Shown here one piece after another: positions 1 to 5,443 of a stretch of 6,003 nucleotides of DNA (positions within the stretch are counted from its first letter, which is position 1; each line of letters starts with the position of its first letter). The translations under genes were made by a program, and so were the position numbers. Origin of the DNA: an uncultured Synergistales bacterium (GTDB lineage Bacteria > Synergistota > Synergistia > Synergistales > Aminobacteriaceae); contig CAJOED010000086.1 in assembly GCA_905233335.1 (NCBI GenBank), positions 1-6,003 on the forward strand, written 5' to 3'. The notes under the pieces were generated by a model. The model was given only the letters and a program-made list of their open reading frames with translations. It was not told the DNA's origin and ran no database searches.

Positions 1-769
1 ACAAGCTCTGCTCACGGAAGCCCGCAATCACCGCCGCAGGAATGAATACACACGACACTCCGACAAGACGCAGGAATACTCCCCACGCTAATAACTTTCT
101 GTCAGCAACCGCTTCTGCCATGTCGAGTCCAACTCCCAACGATATGAAGCTGATTGTTGTAGTGGAGTTCGCTATACTCCGCATCACCGACCATACAGGA
201 GCGTATATAGGAATCCCGAAACCCTTGAACACAAACGCGAATATTGCACCGATTATCATGGGATTTTTCAGAACAGCTATGAATAACTGTATGATGTTCG
301 CCTGACGTGAACGCCCTGCCTCAAGAATTATCGCAGACACAATATTTATTGCGGGCACAACAAGTACTCCGAGCATTATCACCGTGCCGATATTGCCCTC
401 ACCGTACAACGCTTCAGACACAACGACACCGAATATAATGTAGTTACCCCTGACTACGGCCTGACCGATTACGGAAGATTTACGAGGGTCATTCGTGAGG
501 TACTTCGGGAACTTCATGCAGAAGACAAAATTTATCAGAATACACACCGACGCAAATATCATCTCTTTGTACGCGAAACCCTGCGAAAAATCCATCTCGT
601 ATATGTTCTTGAACAGCAGTAACGGCATGAATATCCTGAAGATTATTCGGTCATACTGCTTCATTGCAGGACGGTCAATGAGTCCTCCTGTCCTTGAGAG
701 CCAGCCGATTATCATCAACAAAATCATGGGCATAACTACACGCACAGCCGCAAAAAAACTTTCACTCAT
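1..769 (-). CDS. AEC family transporter (auxin efflux carrier / malonate transporter type), C-terminus cut by window edge
   Basis: An open frame runs leftward from an ATG at 769 to the window edge without a stop, giving 256 complete codons. AEC proteins are usually about 300-320 residues, so some 50 are missing beyond position 1. The N-terminus is typical of the family: a first membrane segment MPMILLMIIGWLSR (residues 13-26), then a polar GGLID turn and a second hydrophobic stretch with FRIFMPLLLF. Later parts alternate hydrophobic segments with short polar loops, including a KNPMIIGAIFAF segment and a glycine-rich SLGVGLDMAE segment, as in AEC carriers. Family members are inner-membrane secondary carriers of organic anions such as malonate or malate, or of amino-acid-like compounds; the substrate cannot be read from sequence. 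The start is supported by AGGGGG eight bases upstream. The gene follows the TRAP permease by 66 bases, with a terminator-like hairpin between them. Family assignment is confident, substrate unknown. Confidence 0.88.
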   Translation of the reverse strand, partial: MSESFFAAVRVVMPMILLMIIGWLSRTGGLIDRPAMKQYDRIIFRIFMPLLLFKNIYEMDFSQGFAYKEMIFASVCILINFVFCMKFPKYLTNDPRKSSVIGQAVVRGNYIIFGVVVSEALYGEGNIGTVIMLGVLVVPAINIVSAIILEAGRSRQANIIQLFIAVLKNPMIIGAIFAFVFKGFGIPIYAPVWSVMRSIANSTTTISFISLGVGLDMAEAVADRKLLAWGVFLRLVGVSCVFIPAAVIAGFREQSL

Positions 770-777
770 TAATACAA

Positions 778-783
778 CCCCCT
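778..783 (-). promoter_or_regulatory. Ribosome-binding site of the AEC gene
   Basis: On the minus strand AGGGGG lies eight bases before the ATG at 769, which fixes that start. It begins only a few bases after the T-tract of the terminator-like hairpin at 785-822, so no promoter fits between terminator and ribosome-binding site. Confidence 0.65.
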
Positions 784-784
784 G

Positions 785-822
785 AAAAAAATATACTCCC
801 GCCGCAAAATTCACAGCAGGAG
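785..822 (-). terminator. Intrinsic terminator-like hairpin after the TRAP permease gene
   Basis: Read on the minus strand, CTCCTGCTG (822-814) pairs with CGGCGGGAG (804-796) as a nine-base-pair stem with two G-U pairs and a nine-base loop, followed by TATA and then seven T residues (791-785). It starts 13 bases after the permease stop codon at 836. Stem, loop and T-tract fit a Rho-independent terminator. It lies in the middle of a co-directional gene set, so it may be partial and act to lower expression of the AEC gene relative to the TRAP genes, or it may simply end the operon. Confidence 0.72.
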
Positions 823-835
823 CGTAAAATTATTT

Positions 836-2842
836 CTACTTTCCTGAAATCACATACACCGCCGCAACAATCACGAGTCCCGCAATCGTCGTAGCAGGCC
901 ATACAGTGAGGCACAGAACACCCGACACACACAGCAGCAGCCTCATCACGAGTCCCAGCGGCTTCCGTAAGTATCCCATCCACATTCCCGCGAACGAAAC
1001 TACAGCACCGATACCGCTCAATACTGCCCAGCCTATTTGCGCCCATGTTCCCTGCATCAGCAAACCGGGATCGTAGCAGAACGCGAACGGCACAACATAC
1101 GCAAGAAATCCTAACTGCATAGCCTGAAAACCCGTCCTGTTGGGATTCGAGTCAGCAATAGAACTCGCCGCATATGCCGCCAAAGCTACGGGAGGTGTGA
1201 TGTTCGAGATTATCGCGTAGTAGAACACGAACATATGAGCCGCTATCGGTGGAAATCCCAGCTTCACCAGTATAGGAGCACCCAAAGCCGCCGCAAGAAT
1301 ATATGCGCCCGTTGTCGGTAATCCCATTCCCAAGAGTGTAGCTATCAGCATGACGAGAACGAGAGCCAGCAGCGGCATGTTCCCCGCAAACGAAATCACG
1401 AAACCGACGAGCTTCCCGCCGATACCCGTAAGAGACACTGCACCAAGAACTATTCCCGCCGTAGCACACGCAACACACACTAACGGAATACCCTGCGCAC
1501 CCTGCTCTATTGCGTCGATAAATTCTCTAGTGTTCATGCCGGGATTGAAGGCAGAAGCAACAAGCATATACGCCGCAATTATCACGAACTGCATACCGGG
1601 CTTCACGCTGTCGGCAATTTCGGGACGCATCATGAAGAACACAGCAAGGCCAAGTGAGATTAATGCTACGATGCAGGCAAGAATTTTTTGTGCCGGTGTT
1701 GTGTCAGGCTTGAAGTTGAAGAACGACACCAGCCACGCTAACCCTATACCAAGCAATGCCGCACGCATGGGAGTATAGCCGATGAGCAGAAACGCAATCA
1801 GTCCGACAATCGGAGCAACCATGTAGAATCGTGAAAGAACATAGTGCTTTGAGGGTAATTCGGAAGGGTCAAGCCCACGCAAGCCCGACTTGAGAGCACG
1901 AAGCCTTACCATGAGGAATAACGCGCCGTAGTACAGCAACGCCGGGAAAATCGCCGCAATCATCACTTCCCTGTACTGTATGCCCAAGAACGATGCCATG
2001 AGGAACGCTCCAGCTCCCATAATCGGAGGCATAATCTGACCGCCGGAACTCGCAACTGCCTCAACAGCTCCCGCGAAATATGGCTCGTAACCTATTTTCT
2101 TCATGAGCGGAATCGTGAATGTCCCTGTTCCGTAGACGTTCGCAACTGCTGACCCTGAAATTGAACCGAAAAGGCACGAACTCATGACAGCAATTTGTGC
2201 GGGGCCGCCGGGAGTCGTTCCAGTGAAGGCTTGCGCAACACTCATAAACCAGTCCCCTGCGCCGGACTTTTCGAGGAACGCTCCGAATATCAAGAATATC
2301 ATGACATAAGTTGCCGACACTCCCAAAGGTGATGAGAATATGCCCTCGTCCGTAAGATAAAGCTGCTCGATGACTTCAGGATACGAGAACGGAAAGCCCT
2401 GAAGCAGTCCCGGCAAGTTCTCACCGTACAGCATATACGCCGCAAACAACGCCGCAATCAGCGACAACGGAAGACCGACAATTCGCCGCGTGCCCTCAAG
2501 CAATAACACAACAAGCAGTGAGCCTAGTACTAATTGTGCAGTCGTGAGGGGGTCTATCTGCTGTATTCTTTCCGTTATGGCCGTGTAGTTCACCATCGAA
2601 TACACACCCGGAGCCGCCGCCAAAATCGCAAGTATCCAGTCATAGAACGGTACGCGGTCTTTCGGGGCTTTGCTGTTTACCGGGAACAACACGAACGCAA
2701 GAGGCAGTACGAACGCAAGATGTATTGTGCGCTGTAAGAACGCCTCATAGTTTCCCGCGCTGGCCGTGAACAGGTGAAACACTCCCATAGCCAGCACATA
2801 GAGATAAATGACTGTCTTTGTTACGCCGGAAAGTTTACGCAT
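836..2842 (-). CDS. TRAP transporter permease, fused small (4TM, DctQ-like) and large (12TM, DctM-like) subunits
   Basis: This 668-residue polytopic membrane protein is the permease of a TRAP transporter, which imports organic anions captured by an extracytoplasmic binding protein using an ion gradient instead of ATP. The first roughly 170 residues hold several hydrophobic segments matching the small-subunit part; the rest is the large transport subunit. Diagnostic large-subunit motifs are visible: GSISGSAVANVYGTGTF beginning at residue 226, ASSGGQIMPPIMGAGA around 264-279, and GMGLPTTGAY starting near 505 with a following SNITPPVALAAYA segment, the pseudo-repeated halves of the transport core. 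Length and order fit the 4TM/12TM fusion class, which is normally paired with TAXI-type binding proteins, exactly what lies upstream. The ATG at 2842 shares a base with the TAA stop of that gene (TAATG), implying translational coupling; a GGAG (2858-2861) sits a rather long 15 bases upstream. A hydrophobic C-terminal tail (about 600-668) extends past the core. Substrate not determinable. Confidence 0.95.
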   Translation of the reverse strand: MRKLSGVTKTVIYLYVLAMGVFHLFTASAGNYEAFLQRTIHLAFVLPLAFVLFPVNSKAPKDRVPFYDWILAILAAAPGVYSMVNYTAITERIQQIDPLTTAQLVLGSLLVVLLLEGTRRIVGLPLSLIAALFAAYMLYGENLPGLLQGFPFSYPEVIEQLYLTDEGIFSSPLGVSATYVMIFLIFGAFLEKSGAGDWFMSVAQAFTGTTPGGPAQIAVMSSCLFGSISGSAVANVYGTGTFTIPLMKKIGYEPYFAGAVEAVASSGGQIMPPIMGAGAFLMASFLGIQYREVMIAAIFPALLYYGALFLMVRLRALKSGLRGLDPSELPSKHYVLSRFYMVAPIVGLIAFLLIGYTPMRAALLGIGLAWLVSFFNFKPDTTPAQKILACIVALISLGLAVFFMMRPEIADSVKPGMQFVIIAAYMLVASAFNPGMNTREFIDAIEQGAQGIPLVCVACATAGIVLGAVSLTGIGGKLVGFVISFAGNMPLLALVLVMLIATLLGMGLPTTGAYILAAALGAPILVKLGFPPIAAHMFVFYYAIISNITPPVALAAYAASSIADSNPNRTGFQAMQLGFLAYVVPFAFCYDPGLLMQGTWAQIGWAVLSGIGAVVSFAGMWMGYLRKPLGLVMRLLLCVSGVLCLTVWPATTIAGLVIVAAVYVISGK

Positions 2843-3849
2843 TACTTGTTCAGCTCACTCCAGAATTTTACGCTTCCTTCATGCGCAGGAACTTTTTCGG
2901 GAAGGGCTATTGACGGTATGAGTTCGTTCATGTCCTTCACTGCCGCAACCATTTCGGACTTGTGCTCCCATATGGCTTTGTTGAGTTCGTACACGAGGGA
3001 TTCGGGGAGGTCTTTCCTGATGACTATGCATGTGTAATCACCGACGACTTTCACCGGCTCTGCACCTTCCGGGACTGACTTATAGATGCCGGGATCTATC
3101 GTGAGCGTAACAGTTCCGTATGCGTCCGCGAGTTTGTCGAGTGCTTCCTGTCCGACGGGAAGTAACACGATGTCGAGCTGGCTCTCAATGTTCATGACGG
3201 TAGAAGCAACTTTGCCGATTGAGAACGCAAAGCAGTCGAGGTGGTTATCAGCGAGTAAGTCCGCGCCGCCGTCGTATGAAGCGTATTCGACAGTGCCGCC
3301 CCATTCCTGAAATGTTTTCTTGTAGTCGAAACCGTAACCCTTCTCGAAAAGTGCCTTGACGACAAATTCAGAGCTTGTGCCGGGCTTGAGGGTTGCGAAT
3401 CTCATCGGTAATTTTTTCGCGATGATGTCTTCTACGGACTTGATGTTGTTCTTTTCGGCGAAATCCTTGCGCATGATGAAGTATGTGTACTGTGTGTACA
3501 AGTTCGCCATGATTACCGCGTTGCTGACGGTGCGTCCCTTGAAGTCTGCTTCACCTTTGAGAGCCGCGCCGAGTAATGACGTTACCGAGAACCCTAAGTC
3601 CCCGCGTCTTGCGTGAGCGTTGAGGATGTTCGAGACACCGCCGCCGGATGAGCTTGTAGTCTGCGGGAGTCCTGCGCCAGTCCACATCTCACTAAGAGCT
3701 GTGCCGAGTGCGAACCAGTTTCCGCCGGGGGGGCCTGCCATGAAGCGTAATTGTGAGGGCCAGCCGGTTTTGTCTGTGTCAGCGTATGAACAGCCGACGA
3801 GGAGAGAAGCGACTAATAGAGCCGCAAGAAAAATACGAGATGACTTCAT
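2842..3849 (-). CDS. TAXI family TRAP transporter solute-binding lipoprotein
   Basis: This 335-residue protein is the extracytoplasmic receptor of the TRAP system encoded next to it. The N-terminus is a lipoprotein signal peptide: basic MKSSR, a hydrophobic stretch, and a lipobox LVGC with the lipidated cysteine at residue 20, so the mature protein should be anchored on the outer face of the cytoplasmic membrane. The TAXI fold follows, with the family's GPPGGNWFALG (39-49), SSGGGVSN (67-74) and RRGDLGFS (81-88) ligand-site motifs. Total length is normal for the family. Known TAXI proteins bind small carboxylates or amino-acid-type ligands, for example glutamate or oxoglutarate in a few studied cases; nothing here fixes the ligand. 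Translation starts at the ATG at 3849, with AGGAG nine bases upstream. It overlaps the permease start by one base and is probably the first gene of the unit, transcribed from the promoter around 3899-3927. Confidence 0.95.
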   Translation of the reverse strand: MKSSRIFLAALLVASLLVGCSYADTDKTGWPSQLRFMAGPPGGNWFALGTALSEMWTGAGLPQTTSSSGGGVSNILNAHARRGDLGFSVTSLLGAALKGEADFKGRTVSNAVIMANLYTQYTYFIMRKDFAEKNNIKSVEDIIAKKLPMRFATLKPGTSSEFVVKALFEKGYGFDYKKTFQEWGGTVEYASYDGGADLLADNHLDCFAFSIGKVASTVMNIESQLDIVLLPVGQEALDKLADAYGTVTLTIDPGIYKSVPEGAEPVKVVGDYTCIVIRKDLPESLVYELNKAIWEHKSEMVAAVKDMNELIPSIALPEKVPAHEGSVKFWSELNK

Positions 3850-3855
3850 GAAAAA

Positions 3856-3863
3856 TCACTCCT
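3856..3863 (-). promoter_or_regulatory. Ribosome-binding site of the TAXI binding-protein gene
   Basis: On the minus strand AGGAGTGA lies upstream of the ATG at 3849, with its AGGAG core (3863-3859) spaced nine bases from the start. A symmetric A5T5 block (3869-3878) lies just upstream and may act as an AU-rich translation enhancer. Confidence 0.75.
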
Positions 3864-3898
3864 GTGTGAAAAATTTTTGTTGTGAAAGTAATGTGTAA

Positions 3899-3927
3899 AT
3901 TGTATCAGTGCGTGTGAAAATTGATAA
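3899..3927 (-). promoter_or_regulatory. Predicted sigma-70-type promoter for the TAXI-TRAP unit
   Basis: On the minus strand TACAAT (3904-3899) is preceded by TGA, forming an extended -10 (TGnTACAAT). A TTATCA (3927-3922), matching four of six -35 consensus bases, lies 17 bases upstream. Transcription would start near 3892 and leave a leader of roughly 43 bases that contains the A5T5 block and the ribosome-binding site. This is a by-eye consensus match only. Confidence 0.5.
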
Positions 3928-3952
3928 CGTAAAAATTTATGATGAGTATAAT
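3921..3952 (+). promoter_or_regulatory. Predicted uvrC promoter, perfect -10 box almost touching the start codon
   Basis: TATAAT (3947-3952) matches the -10 consensus exactly and ends six bases before the uvrC ATG at 3959. A TTGATA (3921-3926) matches five of six -35 bases but with a long 20-base spacer; it overlaps the -35 of the opposing TRAP promoter. Initiation about seven bases after the -10 would fall on or next to the ATG itself, giving a leaderless or nearly leaderless message. No convincing ribosome-binding site precedes the ATG, which agrees with this. Confidence 0.45.
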
Positions 3953-3958
3953 ATAAAC

Positions 3959-5410
3959 ATGAAAGAAAAAATTTCCCAAATCCTGAAAACATTACCCGAA
4001 CGCCCCGGAGTATATCTCATGAGGGACATTGACGGCAAAATAATTTACGTCGGAAAGGCCAAGAAGTTACGCCGCAGAGTGTCGTCGTATTTCCGGCATT
4101 CCCACGCATCGCCGCGCCTCCGCAAACTCGTAGAACTCATAGAGGACATCTCCACTATACGCACCGAAACAGAAGCAGAAGCCCTCATCGTTGAAGCAAA
4201 ATTAATCCGCAAGTACTCACCGTTCTTCAATGTTGACCTGAAAATGAACGACCGCTACCCGTATGTGAAGATTACCGCCGAAGACTACCCGCGAATCGAA
4301 ATCACACGCCACAAAGCCAAAGACGGCGCATTATATCTTGGCCCATTCGTTGACGCAGGGAACATCAGAAACTTGATGAGGCTTGCAGAACGTTATTTTC
4401 CCCTTCGTGTCTGCCGCAAAACAATCTCCCCCGACACAAAGAAGCGTCCATGCGTTGAGTACAATCTTGGGCGGTCAATGGGAGCATGTGCGGGACGTTG
4501 TACACAGTCAGAATATCGTGAACGTGTTGCTGACATCATATTACTGTTTGAGGGGAAATCGCCGGAACTCGTCGAGAGGTTGCGCGAACGAATGAACGAC
4601 GCGGCGAAAAATCTTGAGTTCGAGAAGGCCGCACGTTACCGGGACACAATACGGGCGGTATGGAGGCTCTCACGTCAGCGCATATCGTCAGCACTACAGG
4701 AAGACCTCGACAATGAGACGTGGCACGTACTCAATCGCCTTCAGGAAGTTCTCGGCCTGAAAATATTACCGTGGAGGATTGACGCGTTCGACATTTCGCA
4801 CACACACGGTCATGATACTTACGGCTGCTGTGTAGTGTTTGAGCAGGGACGGCCAAGCCCGAACTTGTACAGACGCTTCAAGATACGTTCACTTAGGGAC
4901 GGAGAAATTGACGATTTCGCATCAATCTACGAGACTGTGAAGAGGCGTTATGCTCATGTTCTCGACAATTCCGAGCCGACACCGCAATTAGCACTCATCG
5001 ACGGCGGGCAGGGACAGCTCGAATATGCTTTGCGTGCGTTGCGTGAACTTGGCTTTGAGCTTCCGCTGATAGCACTTGCTGAACGTGAAGAGCTGATATT
5101 CCTTCCCGGAAACCCTGAACCTTTGAGGCTTGGACGTGATGACGAAGCACTGCAATTACTGCAGAGACTGCGCGATGAGGTGCACAGGTACGCGATAACG
5201 ACTCACAGAAACGCGCGGGAAAAACACATGCGGCATTCGAGGCTTGATGATATTCCTGGAATCGGTCGCAAGAAGGCGGCGGAATTGCTCGTGAAGTTCG
5301 GCAGTGTGAAGAAGATTGCGGCATTGAGTCCTGACGAGCTGCAGAAAGTTCCGGGTATAGGATCGGTGCTTGCGGAGAAAATTATTGAGGCGTTGCGGGA
5401 CGTGCTATAA
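3959..5410 (+). CDS. uvrC: Excinuclease ABC subunit C (UvrC), internally shortened
   Basis: UvrC makes the two incisions beside a DNA lesion after UvrA/UvrB loading in cytoplasmic nucleotide excision repair. The GIY-YIG nuclease (residues 1-95) shows GVY 17-19, YVG 30-32, an Arg-rich KKLRRR and the catalytic Glu of EALIVE at 79. Four cysteines follow (152, 165, 177, 181), matching the proposed iron-sulfur ligands, then a UVR motif for UvrB contact (about 203-233, LEFEKAARYRD). The RNase H-like endonuclease keeps its Asp-Asp-His triad: D278 in FDISH, D348 in LIDGGQGQ and H409 in DEVHR. Two helix-hairpin-helix motifs end the protein (IPGIG 432-436, VPGIG 464-468). At 483 residues it is much shorter than the usual 550-610, and the loss maps between UVR and FDISH. 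ATG 3959 is preferred over an in-frame GTG at 3908, because the 17 extra residues are not family-like and PERPGVYLM then sits at its normal distance from the N-terminus. The glycosyltransferase follows 33 bases downstream. Confidence 0.97.
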   Translation: MKEKISQILKTLPERPGVYLMRDIDGKIIYVGKAKKLRRRVSSYFRHSHASPRLRKLVELIEDISTIRTETEAEALIVEAKLIRKYSPFFNVDLKMNDRYPYVKITAEDYPRIEITRHKAKDGALYLGPFVDAGNIRNLMRLAERYFPLRVCRKTISPDTKKRPCVEYNLGRSMGACAGRCTQSEYRERVADIILLFEGKSPELVERLRERMNDAAKNLEFEKAARYRDTIRAVWRLSRQRISSALQEDLDNETWHVLNRLQEVLGLKILPWRIDAFDISHTHGHDTYGCCVVFEQGRPSPNLYRRFKIRSLRDGEIDDFASIYETVKRRYAHVLDNSEPTPQLALIDGGQGQLEYALRALRELGFELPLIALAEREELIFLPGNPEPLRLGRDDEALQLLQRLRDEVHRYAITTHRNAREKHMRHSRLDDIPGIGRKKAAELLVKFGSVKKIAALSPDELQKVPGIGSVLAEKIIEALRDVL

Positions 5411-5411
5411 T
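5385..5411 (+). promoter_or_regulatory. Possible internal promoter for the glycosyltransferase gene
   Basis: A perfect TATAAT (5406-5411) overlaps the uvrC stop codon, with TTGAGG (5385-5390, four of six -35 bases) 15 bases upstream, which is shorter than ideal. A start near 5418 would give a leader of about 26 bases holding the ribosome-binding site. It could let the glycosyltransferase be expressed apart from uvrC, but the hexamer may be coincidence. Confidence 0.28.
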
Positions 5412-5428
5412 GCAGAAAAATTTTTGTG

Positions 5429-5434
5429 AAGGAG
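5429..5434 (+). promoter_or_regulatory. Ribosome-binding site of the glycosyltransferase gene
   Basis: AAGGAG lies nine bases before the ATG at 5444. It is the only good ribosome-binding site near the N-terminus, so translation should begin upstream of the heptamer repeats instead of at a codon after them. An A5T5 block (5416-5425) precedes it, as at the TAXI gene. Confidence 0.8.
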
Positions 5435-5443
5435 TGTTTGACG

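Noticed and set aside
495..785. Plus-strand open frames across the left region, including 42-305 and 495-785
   Set aside because: They are antisense to the AEC gene, whose minus-strand frame gives a clear family match; their translations look like shadow sequence with no family features.
3727..3733. Run of seven G (C7 in the coding sense) in the TAXI gene, as a possible homopolymer phase-variation tract
   Set aside because: It encodes the conserved GPPGG ligand-site motif of the family, so protein constraint explains it. Seven bases is also short for a switching tract.
3908..3958. In-frame GTG giving UvrC 17 extra N-terminal residues
   Set aside because: The added residues are not UvrC-like, the GTG has no good ribosome-binding site, and the ATG at 3959 places the GIY-YIG domain at its usual distance from the N-terminus.
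3850..5443. CRISPR arrays, tRNA or rRNA genes, insertion-sequence ends, LexA/SOS boxes
   Set aside because: No spaced repeats, cloverleaf-like sequence, transposase or flanking inverted repeats were seen, and no CTGT-N8-ACAG-type or similar operator was found before uvrC.
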